Shown in pieces: positions 12,401 through 27,100 of a stretch of DNA of 64,000 bases. Source of the stretch: Beroe forskalii (lineage: Eukaryota > Ctenophora > Nuda > Beroida > Beroidae); the NCBI GenBank assembly GCA_011033025.1, contig WFMF01000055.1, positions 674,222 through 738,221 on the forward strand, given 5' to 3'. Under the pieces are notes generated by a model that saw only the letters and a list, made by a program, of their open reading frames with translations, was not told where the DNA came from and searched no databases. The stretch's first letter is position 1. Every line of letters starts with the position of its first letter. The position numbers and the translations under genes are program-made.

Positions 12401-15400
12401 CGGTTATTTTGGCTCCTTCACATTCCAAACCATGATATATTTCCCCAATCACACCCTCAACCCCCTCCCTCAGACAGAATTGCCATGAAATATTAACTAA
12501 TTGTTTTCTTCGAATCACTTGTTTTGTTATGACAGACAATGGCAGTTGACGCGCTCCAAAGCCGGTTATTTTGGCTCCTACACAGTGGACAGCACTAATG
12601 TAGTGGGATCAGGAGCCGTGGAGACGGTCACTGAGTTCCCTGGACAGAACCTCAGGGGAGGGCTGGTCCTGACACCGTTATATGGGGACTGGATTAGACA
12701 GGCTACCACAACACCACAGGTTTGTACTTTGTAGAGGGCCCTCGATGGTATCCTGCTAATCCAGTACAGAATCCTACTGGCGCTTAAGTTAAAACTTAAA
12801 ATTCGGTTGATGCTCAAATTCTGGCAGGTTTCAAATGTGATTGATTCAAATTTTCAGTAAAAATTTAAAACTCTGGCAGGTTTCAGTGAAAGTGAATGGT
12901 ATACAAGCAAGTTGTGGGAGTGACTGCTCCTTCAGCTACACCTCCGAACAGACACCGGAAGTATCAACTACATCTGCACTGTCAGGTATTACACCCCGCG
13001 CACGAGAAATAGGCGGGTAGGATGACGTCATTATCATATCATGATGTAGTGAGATGATGACATTGAACCGCCTATTTCTCGTGCGCGGCGTTCAGATAGG
13101 ATTTCGAAAAATTATAAGAATAGACAAAATGATAGTACTGTGAACTTCATCCTCGAATTCAAGATACCAAAGTAACAAGTAAGACAGAGTCTTTACGGAA
13201 GCGAAACTATTTTGTTGAGTTATTAGATAATTTTTACAAAGTAAAGAAAATAATTAACATCAAAAACCATTGCATATTAGTCCAATTCAAAACATACAAC
13301 TCGCCATGATATTGATAACAAGTATCAATTAAGGTTGGGGTCAGGACTGGCAGATAAAGTACTTTGAGGTGATATAATGTTATTGAAAAGCCCGTCTCCC
13401 CTCCAGGCAACCCTTTGGGCATTGAGGCACTGGGTACGTATCATTACAGCCACTAAACTTCTTCGTGTTGTTCTTCTGGCTTTTTTCGAAGAAAGAACCA
13501 TTGCACTAGCAAGCTCAAACCTGAACCAAGCACTCCCAAAATATCAAATGTAAAGATAGCTGCGATCTTGGGAATCAAATTTGCCTCAATATCGAAAGTT
13601 ATGATGAGCCTGAGCCAATCGATAACAGCAGTGAGGGCCAGGATACCACTAAGTAGCATGCAAACAGAGATCCCAATTGTAAGCATCTTTCGCTTAGCCC
13701 GCAGGCTCTTAACACTCCCCGAATCTAAAAGATGTACTACTACCGCCACAACGAAGGACCCAAACGCAAACACGGCCCCTATTAAGTTCGTCCATGGGTA
13801 GATGGCAAATACAGGGGTGCGCGCTTCATCAGGATACTTCCAGGATACTTCATCAGGATTCGTCTGGAAGTGGAAGAGTCCTTGGAGCAGCACAGTGAGG
13901 AAGAGGGAGAGGGTCACTCCACCATTAGCCAAGATCAGTGCGAATGTGTTGTGCGAATGGTTCGCCGACATTCGGGTAGCCTGCTCCGCTTTAATCGGAC
14001 AACCGTTCTATCTAGAAGGTTGTAAATCAAGTCAAGGTTGTAGGTCAAGTCAAGGTTGAAGATCAAGTCGATGTTGTAAATCAAGTCAAGGTTGGAAATC
14101 AAGTCAAGGTTGGAAATCAAGTAGAGACTAAATAAGTAAATATACTGAGGATGAGGACCTTGCAATCAGCCGATTTAAAGCGCTGATTTAAGGCGCCGAT
14201 TTAAGGCGCTGATTCAAGGCGCTGACTCAAGGCGCTGATCGGCGCCGATTGCAAGGCCCCAATCTGCCGGAAAAACTGTATTTTGACAATGCAACCGAAT
14301 CTAATGTATCTTTAAAGTCCAAAAATAGGCGTAAGACAATCAAAAGCAACAATTGTTATAAAGTTGTATGATATTATAAACTTTAATGTTGCTCTGTGAG
14401 ACTCTCTCTTAGCCGAAAGTTCGGTGAAGTAAAACATAAAGCAGTGCCCTTATTATGTTAGCAATTAGTTATAATAATATTAATAATTAGTAATATTTTT
14501 CTATAGACATGTCATGTTAGTACTTTAATAAGTCATGTCAATAGTATGTATGCTAATATCACTCAGTAATCAGACATATATATGGGCAAAGTTTATGTAA
14601 ATATGCACAAAACAGCTATATCCTTCTGTACCAGTGTGTTGAAATTCAAGCGAGCGAGTTACAACAAATTGGGTATGAATTTACCCATGAAACTTAAAGC
14701 AAAGACGATTAACCTTGTGTTTTAATTTGTTGTAGGTATATCCACGTGTATTCTTTCCAACCCAGATCTTTACACACGCTTTGTGATGATAGATTTTGAG
14801 TTCTTTCGGTTCAACATGCTAAATTTAAATCTACAAAATACAGTACAGAGTAGTTACAATCTGACGTGTCATGTCTAATGTTTAATATAAGGATAAGATG
14901 AAGGAACATGCATTATACTAACTATTATACTGCCAGAACGCAGGATCTGTGCATTGTTACGGCTTTACATCCTTATTAAAAGCAGCTGCGCAGCCTTAAA
15001 TCCTAGGTATGCTTCACTGTGATTTTTGAGAAACCTTCACAACAATCGGCAACAATCTTACTACTGGCGTGATACTGGAGTGATACTCGCGCGATAACGG
15101 CGTGAGGTAGGCCTGATACTGGCGCGCTACTGGCGCGCTACTGGCCTAGACGGATCGCTCATTTTACCCAATCCTACTACACTGAATAAGTGCGTCACGT
15201 AATTTGATTAGTTATGCTTCCCTACAATCAGCAACAATAACTACCTTACCACACTGAATGACTACCTTACCACACTGAACACTTACCTCGCAAATCAGTG
15301 GAATATCAGCATTCTTCAGAAAGTCAAACTAAAAGTTAGGTTAAAAAGTTATACTAAATCAGAGGAAGATCCGAGATTCAGAGCAAACAGTTTTAAGCTA

Positions 15401-18400
15401 ACAACTGTTTTAAGCTAACTACTGTTTTAAGCTAACAACTGTTTTAAGCTAACTACAGTTTTAAGCTAACAACTGTTCAGGTTCACGAGGAAGCACTATT
15501 GCTCTGGCTGGTTCCGGTTTCGGGACCGAACAAACCGCGGTGACAGTTACTCTGGGAAGTGGTCTGATTCAGACGGTTACATCTGTAACGGACTCCGCCA
15601 TTTCTTTCACTCTGACAGACGGAGTTTCCCGCGTTTATGGAGCTGATGAAATCGCTGTGAATGTAGCTGGAAAGTTGCCAAGAGAAACCATGCGTATCAC
15701 AGTCAATTTATTGCTGGTAAGTTGGATTAGCTTATTCAATTAACTTACTGAGAATCAAAAACTGATTCTGAATTATCATTCAATTTTCATAAATGAGTAC
15801 GCATTTGGTATTTCTATCGATAAGAATACTACTACTGTATCGATAAAAATACCACTAAAAACTTTCAGGAAAAGGCAATGCTAGGATACCAGCTGGTTTC
15901 CAACTAACATACCAAGGAACCGTTGGTTCGATAATCCCTGCCACTGGAAGCGTTACCGGTGGTAAGTGTTAGTAAACTAATAATCTAGTAAATTGAATAG
16001 TATTTATTTGCTCCAGAAATTAACCAGGTATAACTCGTTGTACAAGAAGGATCGTGTACCAATTGCTATATATAAGGTATACATTAACCAGAAATTTACA
16101 TTTCAAAACCACTCGCAGATACACAAAATACATCCCTCAAACCAACTTCTGGATAGGTTGCTATCCATGATTTTACTTTGTAACTCTACCCCAAACCATC
16201 CTAAGTATATTCTGTAGCTATCCAAGATTCTATGATTTTAGTTTTTGACTCAACTCTAAACCGTCCACATAGTATCTGTAGCTATCCAAGATTTTAGTTC
16301 TGACTCTACTCTAAACCGTCTTCAGGGACCATTGCAACCATCTCTGGAGAAGGCTTCGACCCTGAAAGCGCAGGTGTCACCTTCAATGGTGTGCCTGGAC
16401 AAGTCATCAGTGTGTCCTTTACAGAGATTACTGTGTCTGTACCTAGTGGCTCGGTGGGTCCGGCTACCATTGCTATCTCAGGTATTTAAACCGCTTTTAA
16501 ACCGCTTTTAAACCGCTTTTAAACCGCTTTTATTTTAGCCTGAGTATGATATTGTTGGTTGTGTTGTTGAGATTAAAATTGACGCGAGGTTGATTGTCGG
16601 GAAGCTTTGGAATAGCATGCGCTAATCGTTTTTCTATGATAATTAATGATTGGAATAGTCCTATTTCAAGTTTATTACCTTTCACCGTTATCGACTTCAA
16701 TTAAATACTCAAGAGATTGAAGTTTAAACGATTAAACTGATACGAGAGGATTGTAATCAAAAGCTTTCGAAAATCTTGTGATTATCGTCATCAGCTTCAA
16801 TAATAACTTCCAGGAGGATCTGGCTATGTGGAACCGGATACTAGTGGCTTATCGTATGCGTGGACAGACAAAGGAGGACCTTCAGCCACTAGAATAGAGC
16901 CAGCCTCTGGAACTGTAGGTAGGTACAATGTGTGAAATATTTCATACAAATTCATAAAATTACTTACAATTTCATGGTAGGGTTTCCAACCGATAATATC
17001 GCCGATAAAATTATCGGCGATAATTGAACCAAAATCAGTTATCGGTTATCGGCGATAATTTTGTGCCGGTAACCGATAAAATTTAATATTTTTAAAACCA
17101 TAATATTTAACTCAAATGAGTAAGTACCAGTCAATTTTACGGTTTACCAGCCTACTAGAAGAAGAGAGGCAATATTTAGATAGATGATACGTATACTACA
17201 ATTTCAATTTAAACCAAAACAATTGAAATTCATGGTGTCTTTATACGGGGAATAGTCGTGGAACCTGAGGGCTAAGTCACCTATCTTCCTCATTCTCTCA
17301 TTTGCCCATTTGGTAGTGACCGGTCAAGAACACTGAACAGTATTATCAAGATTCATGGATTGCTATAGAATAAATCATGAGATTGTCACAATTTCATAGC
17401 TGTAACGTCCAGATTTAAGATTGACTTAGTGTATCATCTGAGTCCTATTAAAATTACACTTTAATTTTACAGTCGGAGGAGATTCAGTTGATAACCAATT
17501 GATTTAGATTATTTTATCTGAGTACTACAAAGTATCATAGTCAAATTACATTTTACAGTCGGAGGAGATTCAGTTGATAACCAATTTAGATTATTTTATC
17601 TGAGTACTACAAAGTATCATAGTCAAATTACACTATAATTTCTCAGTGGGAGGAGATTCAGTTGATAACCAATTTAGATTATTTTATCTGAGTACTACAA
17701 AGTATCATAGTCAAATTGCACTCTAATTTCTCAGTGGGAGGAGATTCAGTAAAGATCGTTGGGAGCGGATTGACGGAGGTCTCCGACACTGGAATCACGA
17801 TCGGAGGTGTCCCTGCCAAAAGGTTAGATGCGCTATTTTCTTACCTTAGGAGGTGTATTTGTGTGGGATAAAATTTCAAATCAATATCCTCTGGTATAAT
17901 ATGTGATATTATGTCAGTGATTATAATATGCATTATCACCCTCCCGTGATTATAATTCGGGTGTGATAATTATCGATATATCACCCCTTTAAAACTACTG
18001 TATAGTGGCGCAAAAATTTTCTAAAGGAGCAAATGAAGCCCAAATATAAACCAAATTGTGTTTTCTAAACAGCAATCCCGAAAAATGGCGAGTGCAGAAA
18101 AACTTGAAGAGAAATTTTGATAAAGGAGCACTTGCAAATCTATAAATTCAATAACGCACGGTTGCCCCCTCAAGTTCAAACCTTTTGAGTGCAGGTTCGC
18201 CTAAATGCACCTCTTGTAAAATGACCATTTTCCCGAAAGAAAAGAGCCCCCTAGAATCCTGATGTAGGCAGCGTAAATACCGAAATCAGAAGCAGCTAGG
18301 TCTAGCCAAAGCAGGGTCGGGTGATAATATAATTAAACCATCTCATGGATCGTGTTATATCGAAACGCACCGCTGTTGTCAAAACTCGGCTGACGCCTCT

Positions 18401-21400
18401 AAACGTGATAATTTGCGATATAACACTCCCCATTCGTTAGTTATTCGTTCATTATATTATCGGGGCGTTTTAGCTAACCCGGGGGGGCAACCCATGGGGG
18501 GGGTAACCCATGGGATCGCAAGATAATATTGACCAATCAGCAATAAGCGCGCGTGTTCACTCGCGCACGGTGATGGGTCAAGTCAAATCAAGCTGTTGAT
18601 CACATGCAGGTTCGCTGGCAGCTTTTTATACTGATTAATAATGATTATAGTCTCTGCGACGAAATGAAAGAAGCTGATTTTGATAAATAATTCTGATTTA
18701 TTAATCAGTATCAGTATGCGACTAAGAACAGTGATCCGATCATTCAGTTAAGCTTTTCATAGCATCAGTCAATCATCTGCAGTCGGCTGTTGCCCCCCTA
18801 AACGCACCATTGCCCCCTAAACGCACCCTTGCCCCCTAAACGCACCCTTGCCCCCTAAACGCACCCTTACCCCCTAAACGCACCCTTACCCCCTAAACGC
18901 ACCCTCACCCCTAAACGCACCCTTGCCCCCTAAACGCACCCTTGCCCTCTAAACGCACCCTTGCCCCCTAAACGCACCCTTGCCCCCTAAACGCAGTACG
19001 CACCCTTACCTTCTTACATTACCCACAAGCAATCAGACTGCAGAAAGGAGACTGCAACTTTCTCAATCAGTATTCATAAGATTAAGGTACTCTATTAGAT
19101 GATTCCATTCACTACTTTGTCTCATGCCATTTTGTCAGATTGGACTCCATTTTGAATATGATTCCATTTTGCATATGGCTCCATTTTGCATAAGGCTCCA
19201 TTTTGAATATGACTCCATTTTACAAATGACTCTATTTTAATTACTCACGAAGGTCCTTCAAATGCAATCAGACTATCTTAATTACTCACCAGGTCCTTCA
19301 AATGCAATCAGACTGGGAACAGGAGACTGCACCTTCTCAATCAGTATTCATAAAAAATTGCAGAAGATCAAGGTACTCAATAAGACAATTCCAGTCACTT
19401 CTTTTCTGAAGCCATTTTGTCAGTGAGATTGGACTCCATTTTGAATATGACTCTATTTTGCATATTATGACTCCATTTTGCAAATGATTCCATTTTGAAT
19501 ATGACTCCATTTTACAAATGACTCTATTCCGCGTGCGAAGGTAGCTGTAGAATATGCAGAATAAACCTTTGTCAGGGGATGGCAGGTCTAAGAAATGCAA
19601 TCTTGACTATCTTAATTACCCACCAGGTCCTTCAAAATTCAAATGCCCCAGTCTCTAACCGCCTTGAGGAGTGGGACTGGATTCTGCTCATGCAATTAAA
19701 ACTGACCCGGTGTTCATTGAAGGCCCTGAATATGCAGAAGTCGCCTGTACTATATATATATATATATTACTCTGATGGGCAGTCTTAATAATGGAGCCCT
19801 CGCGGAGTCTGAGCCCAATCGATCATACCCTCCACAAATTTCTCTGCAGATTATACTGCTTTATTCAAACTGTCGACTTCTCAAAGGCACTCACAATTGG
19901 GAAACACTTGGTCCTCCCGATCTTTCACGGGAAATCGTTTCTTAATTTGAATGGAAAACTACAGTTTTCCAGCGGTTATTCAAAATATATGCTGAATGCT
20001 TAGTAATGCGTATTTAACTTGAATTGCTTTGAATATGCAGTTAACTCACTCTTAATCAAGTTCCCCTGCGAATGAGACATTAGAACTTTCGGCCTTAAAA
20101 ACTGTCGTCGAACAATATTTCTTTGATAATTTTCTACTTTCTTGATAAAACATTGATAAGAAATTACTTTTAGAACCTTTTTCAAGTGTCCCCCATACAG
20201 CCCTAAATAGATGCAGATTGAAGAATGAAGAAGGAAACGTTTCCATGATTTATTATTGCTTATTTTTACCATTTGGGGGCTAAGCTGGATATTTTAACGT
20301 ACCCAGCAAAAAAGCTAGATAGAAATCATTGAAAATTTACCATCCATTTATCTAACGACTTCGGGTAGTTTTGATCAAGTAAAGTGCCATCGATAAAGAG
20401 ACATAATTCGAGTTAAAAAGTGATGTTCATCATTATACTGTTGATGTCCTTGAGTCAAACTCAAGAATTTTCAGATGTACCTCAAGGTTCGTACGGTAAA
20501 CAACTAAGATTAGAAATTACAAGATCTTCAACACTAATTTTAATTGTAATGCCAGGAAAATTATCTTACGATTTGACTTCTATACGATGCTGAGTTGCCG
20601 AGTATAAATTTAAAATTAAGAAGTTTGGAATTATATCCGGCTGTTTTGTTCATTTTAATCGAAATTTACTTGATCCATTTCTTGATTTGTTTCTCTGTAA
20701 TCATTAAAAGACTTCGGCATTTTGTGAAAATTTGCATTAGGTAGGTATAATTTAAATAAATCAACTTTTCCTTGACATTGTCAGCATTAGTAAACATCCA
20801 GGGGCAATTCGAGTGGAAGCCGGTGGGATGTCAGGGCAGCAGCAATTTGACCCCCTGTCGATAAGAAGTGTCATTCGTATATACTTGCGGAGCAGTAAAG
20901 AGGATCCGTTCAAATATGTGACCGAATCTGGTACTATCAGACTAGTGGTGTTTTTCTACGACACGAAGGATGTAATTAAAGCATCCGTTAATCTCTATTT
21001 CGGAATCCTTCCTACGGGCCAGGCTGAGTCCACTCAAGAGGGTCTCTGGTATTATCTCAGCGAGAGTCACATGTTAGGATGCACGCTGAATGATTTATTC
21101 AAACCGATCATAGAGAAGGGAAGGCTCCCTAAAGTTATTGCTATTGATTTTTCAGCAGACTCAACGATTATCACGGCTGAGAATGCCTATAGACTGCCAC
21201 TCCGTGAAAGTTGTACAGAATTTATGATCGATTGGGATAGCGTTACAAAATCGGGTGATATTCGATTCATGAGAGTTTCATTTGCAAACAAGGGTATTAT
21301 AGATGAAATGGGGATGCAATGTTTTTTCGAAACAACAGTAAAAGGTAGGTGTATTACGCAATGAATGGCGATACTGATTAAATTATGTTAGAGTCAATAA

Positions 21401-24065
21401 CGAGCTACACCCTATGAAATGCGTCCTTGAATATAAAATTCATTTCATATTTCGTGCTTTTTCCTATGGAGGCTAACTTCAGCGACCACTGGGCGTTTTC
21501 AATCAACCCATTATTTATCAGGCATGTTTTACACTTCTTAGCTTCACAGATCATGGCACTGTGTAAACTGTAAACTGCTGCGGTGCAAAATGTCACCGAC
21601 CGAATGTTTTTGGTTTTTTCTCTGAATGGATGAACCATTACAGGATGTTGATAGAAATGGTTTACGTTATATTATTTAACTGACAGCCCGTTCGCCGAGT
21701 TTGAAATCCAGATTACGGAGCGGCCTCGTACTTTTTTCGGATCGTTAAATAATAATGTTTCTACACACGGATATCGGTGTGGATTTCCCATATTCCACTC
21801 GGCTTCTCCTCGAGGAATATTCACCAATCCACACCTCAATAGTGTGTAGTAACATCATATTATACCCTTGTTTTAGCGACCGTGTAAGTTTGGTTATACC
21901 CCTACCAAGCTTGTTTTAGCGACCGTGTAAGTTTGGTTATACCCCTCCCAAGCTTGTTTTAGCGACCGTGTAAGTTTGGTTATACCCCTCCCAAGCTTGT
22001 TTTAGCGACTGTGTAAGTTTGGTTATACCCCTCCCAAGCTTATTTTAGCGACCGTGTAAGTTTGGTTATACGGTCTCCACTGAATAACAGTGCAAATTAT
22101 CGTAAAATGAAATTTTACTTTATAAAGGAGCACTTAAAAATCTACTTAAGCGTTGAATCCGGACGAGGGTCGTCAGACCCGAGTGGGAAGAAATAGTAAA
22201 TACTGTTGTTTGGTCGCAGAAAAGTCGGTCCCAGCTGTTTCCGGTCGGGGTATAATCGGGTTCCATGATCTCAGCTGTGACCGTATACCTTTGATAATGA
22301 ACTCGGCACGCCTCGTCCATTATCCAACTTACACAGTCTCGGCTGTCGCCTCGACCAAGTAAGTTGCGGTATACGGTCACCACTTCGAAAATTATACGGT
22401 CTCCACTGAATTACAGTGCAAAAAAGCTAAAAATTAAATTTGATTTTATAAAGGAGCACTCAAAAATCTACTTAAGCGTTGAATCCGGACGAGGGTCGTC
22501 AGACCCGAGTAGGAAGAAATACTGTTGTTTGGTCGGAGAATAGTCAGTCTCGGGCCCGCAGCCAGGATTTTTTTTTCCGGGAGGGGCCCTTGCGCAGCAA
22601 GCAAGCTGCGCCAGGGTCTGGGAGCGCAGCCCCCAGCGGGGTCCAGGGGCGAGCCCCTGCCAGGGGTTAGAGAGCGGAGCCCCCGAAAAATTTTAGGGAA
22701 ATTAGGGTGCTGCAGGATGATTTTTACAATAAAGAAATGTACAGGAAATGTAAAGGACGATAATGAGAGCATCGAAAAAGTATGCACTCAAATATAAACG
22801 AGCTATAACAGTCAGAATAAGATTAAACAGCCACTATTTAACCAAGCCAAAGTATATATTAATATTATCAGTCGAAAAACTTTTATTCTCACTATTTTTT
22901 GAATGATACCTTTTCTTCCGAGGGGGGCTGCAGCCCCCCTAGCCCCCCCTCTGTCTACGGGCCTGGTCAGTCTCAGCTGTTTCCAGTCGGGGTATAATCC
23001 GGCGGGCCCGCAGCCAGGATTTTTTTCCGGGAGGGGCCCTTGCGCAGCAAGCAAGCTGCGCCAGGGTCTGGGAGCGCAGCCCCCAGCGGGGTCCAGGGGC
23101 GAGCCCCTGCCAGGGGTTAGAGAGCGGAGCCCCCGAAAAATTTTAGGGAAATTAGGGTGCTGCAGGATGATTTTTACAATAAAGAAATGTACAGGAAATG
23201 TAAAGGACGATAATGAGAGCATCGAAAAAGTATGCACTCAAATATAAACGAGCTATAACAGTCAGAATAAGATTAAACAGCCACTATTTAACCAAGCCAA
23301 AGTATATATTATGATTATCAGTCGAAAAACTTTTATTCTCACTATTTTTTGAATGATACCTTTTCTTCCGAGGGGGGCTGCAGCCCCCCTAGCCCCCCCT
23401 CTGTCTACGGGCCTGTAATCTCAGCTGTGACCGTATACCTCGACCATGCAGTCACCACTTCGACATGTAACCGCTTATTATACACGGCACTAATGCTTCA
23501 CGCCAAGACGGTTGAAAATGAATTTCCAACCGTGCGTTATATAAAACATTTATCATAGCCACGTTTTGTTCTCTTCTAATCTTAACGACTCACTCGCAAC
23601 GCTCATTTGGCGGTGAGGTGAAGATCAAATGAGGTGAAGGCGCATTATTCAAAGATAATGCGCGCGATGCGTGCGTTATGTATGGAGGTATTCGGTCATT
23701 TGGCCTAACTGGACATATTCTGGCCTAACACTGGTTAGGGTCAGGAGAGAGAGATAAATTCATTTTTTTAGAGTACTTCTTGAGTTTAAGGCGTTAGGCC
23801 AAATGACCTAGAACATAGATCACAGCGTGGCAGTGATTTATGCATACATACAGACGATAATTTCAATGCTGAGACAAAGGCGTGCTTTATCATTTATGAA
23901 ACAGGTTATAAATTCAAATTGAAATAAATTTGATTTTGGAACCCTATTGATTTAACTAAGATATCAATAATAATATCATATCTTATTTCAACCAGTGTCT
24001 CAGGAGTGATCAGTTCGGTTTGTACGCAAAGGAATCACGGTTTCAACTTTTACATAATTATCAAC

Positions 24066-24100
<35 letters not shown>

Positions 24101-27100
24101 CCGGGCAATATTCACTGACCACCCCCTCCCCTTGCGGGGGTTGATGGCAACTCTCCACAACGGAGAGCTCGACTGGAACTCACCTGGTTGCACTAGAGAA
24201 ATAGTAACCCCTTACCTGGGCACCAGGTGATGATACCCTGACGGGTACCAATTGAGCGGGGGCGCCCCTCCGAAGATTGACTACCTTATTATTAACAGTG
24301 TATAATTATGATCTTCCTGGTTTATAGCTATGTTGGACCAAATAATTTGAGAGGGTTTATCATAGGCATCGCTGCGATTTTCATCAGCTTCTATAATAAT
24401 ACGCGTTTACCTATTCGAGTCCATATTGGTTTAAGTATAGACCCTCGGCTTACGCCCATGAGCTGCAGGTATGAAATGGAAGTATCCACAGGAAGTATCC
24501 TGAAATCTTACGCCCTTACGCCTCAAGTCCATGTTATCCGTGCTTGTGAGGAATGGAATAAGTCAAATTCGTGGTATTTCGAGAAATTTCCATCTCAGTT
24601 CCTCCACTATAAAGGGTATGGCCTTTAGAGACTTTCCAGGGTTGTTAGAACTTTCCAGATATACTTCCGTCCGTTTCTGATGTATCAAATCTTCAGGATA
24701 CGACTCAGACCTCCTCGGATACGGCCTTCTTCTGTGTCACCGGGCCTAACTCACCTGGAAGTCACGACGTTGTTCTGGTTAAAGGGGATGGAGAGCGGTC
24801 CGCCAGCACTCTGACATTTGCTTACACTCTGACGGTGAGTTAGATATGACATTCACTGACAGTAAGTTAGATATGACATTTGCTTACACTCTGACGGTAA
24901 GTTAGATATGATATTCACTTACACTCTGACAGTAAGTTAGATATGACATTCACTTACGGTTAGTTAGATATGACATTCACTTACGGTAAGTTAGATATGA
25001 CATTCTCTTACGGTAAGTTAGATATGACATTCACTTACGGTAAGTTAGATATGACATTCTCTTACGGTAAGTTAGATATTACATTCACTTACGGTAAGTT
25101 AGATATGACATTCACTTACGGTAAGTTAGATATGACATTCACTTACGGTAAGTTAGATATGACATTCACTTACGGTAAGTTAGATATGACATTCACTTAC
25201 GGTAAGTTAGATATGACATTCACTTACGGTAAGTTAGATATGACATTCACTTACGGTAAGTTAGATATGACACTCATTTACGGTAAGTAAGATATGACAT
25301 TCTCTTACGGTAAGTTAGATATTACATTCACTTACGGTAAGTTAAATATGACATTCACTTACGGTAAGTTAGATATGACATTCTCTTACGGTAAGTTACC
25401 GGGGGCAGTTTGAACTGTGCGAATTACGTTCGTACGGCGTATATACGTATATACATATAGACATGTTTGTACGCCGCGCACCTAAAAGATGCGCAAGCTG
25501 CAGTTTAAAATTTCACTGTAAGTATGACATTCAATCGCCCTTTAACGGTATGTTAAAGATGGCTATTGCAATGAAATGAATCATGGGTTAACACACTGAA
25601 ACAGTTAAAAACGGCAAGAAGTGATCAAAACAGCTAAAACCGTTCACTTACGGTAAGTTAGATATGACATTCACTTACGGTAAGTTACCGGGGGCAGTTT
25701 GAACTGCGTGACTTAAGTTCGTACGGCATATATACGTATATACATATAGACATGTCTGTGCGCCGCGTAAACATACGCCGCGCACCTAAAAGATGCGCAA
25801 GCTGCAGTTTGAACTTTAACTGTAAATATGACATTCTTTTACACTTTAACGGTAGGTTTTTTGTTAAAGATGGCTATTGCGATGAAATAGATCATACATA
25901 AACACGCTGAAAGAGTTAAAAACGGCAAGAAGCGGTCAAAACATGGCCAAAACTGCTGAACACAGGTAAAACTGCGTAACACAGCTAAACTGTTCAAAAA
26001 TTGTTTAAAACATTGCAGGTGAGCTCCATCGTCCCAGCCGAAGGATCAGTAGTCGGGGGTACCCGTGTCACGATCACCGGAACAGGATTCGGAACAGACA
26101 AGGATAAGGTACCTTACGAGATTTACTTATGAGATTTACATTGGACAATTCTGGGGGTCGAAATTTTGGGGATATTGCACATGTTAATGAATGATGATGG
26201 CGCCATATATATTGAGATTGTGTTGGAAACGAAAATATGGTGTTGTAGAGTTAGGAACTGGATTTCTTATTTACCGCTAAATTATTTCCTTGTGTTCGTT
26301 TGGATATAAATGTCATAAATCGGGAATTTTTGCAAAAACCCCCAAATTTGGTACCTTATAAAAATATGTCTCGTAAGGTGTTTGTGGAGATGGGTGATAT
26401 GGAGTGCGATGTGGATTCAGTGACTGATGACACGGTGCTGTGCGTTCCTCAGCCTGCTACCAGTGCTGATCTCCTCTCATCGGAATACAGTAAGTCTGAT
26501 TTTAATTTTAATTGGTTTGTTGAAAAATGATGGTTTGTATTATCAAAGTAGAATGTGCTTCAAGATGTTTCATCTTGAGGGATTTAGAAATTTGAATACT
26601 CAAAATACAATTATTTTGCGATTTTATTGCTCTTGACCCTGATTCTTCTCATTGCAGATGCTGTGACGAGCTGTGCTGGTTCTGATGCACTGACTGAAGT
26701 ACAGAAAACCGCACAAAACACCCACAACATGTACCGTAGAATGCACGAGAGTACTCCGGATTTGTGTTACTCGCAGGATGTCGCAAAAACTGCCAAATCA
26801 TGGGCCAAATATCTGATAGACAACAACCAGTTCAAAGCGAGTGCTACCAGCTATAGAATCATGAAACAAAATATTGAACCGACCGGTTACCGACCGTTAA
26901 CCGATCAACAAATTGCCGGATTTTACACCCCAAAAAAAGAAAATGCACTACGTTCTTTGTTTCTCTGTCTATAACTTCCTCTTTGTTCCAGCTACCGAGA
27001 TAACCGAGGTGAGAACATCATGAAGTTCGAGCATTGGGACTTGCTGAGTGACGCATCGTACATCAGCAGTGCTATCAGGTCGTGGTACAACACAGGGGCT

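Larger units (their letters stand above)
17823..20422. other. Host intron, repeats only, no gene seen
   Basis: This part of the 6.9-kb intron after 17822 holds a CCAATCAG/CGCGCG element-like stretch near 18525-18570 and short tandem repeats, described separately. Open frames here are short and have no recognisable domain. Confidence 0.5.

Noticed and set aside
13935-14165. Minus-strand N-terminal extension of the four-pass protein (NLDLISNLDLIYN repeats)
   Set aside because: It is a translation of the upstream tandem repeat in another frame and is not contiguous with the four-pass reading frame.
18786-19000. Possible CRISPR-like array
   Set aside because: Units abut with no unique spacers and the context is an animal intron, so it is a minisatellite.
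22446-23247. Frames of 90-141 residues in the two G/C-rich elements
   Set aside because: They occur identically in both hAT-like copies on opposite strands and reflect G/C-rich palindromes, not a protein.
24970-25290. A 106-residue open frame made of MTFTYGKLD repeats as a repeat protein
   Set aside because: It lies downstream of the exon 32 donor, the unit length happens to be a multiple of three, and every unit is a splice-donor copy. A non-coding minisatellite is the simpler reading.
26840-26992. A CT-AG intron in the CAP region (joining after 26850)
   Set aside because: It works in frame, but canonical GT with one missing G at 26840/26841, or an acceptor at 27000, explains the join without a new splice class. 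Kept only as an alternative.
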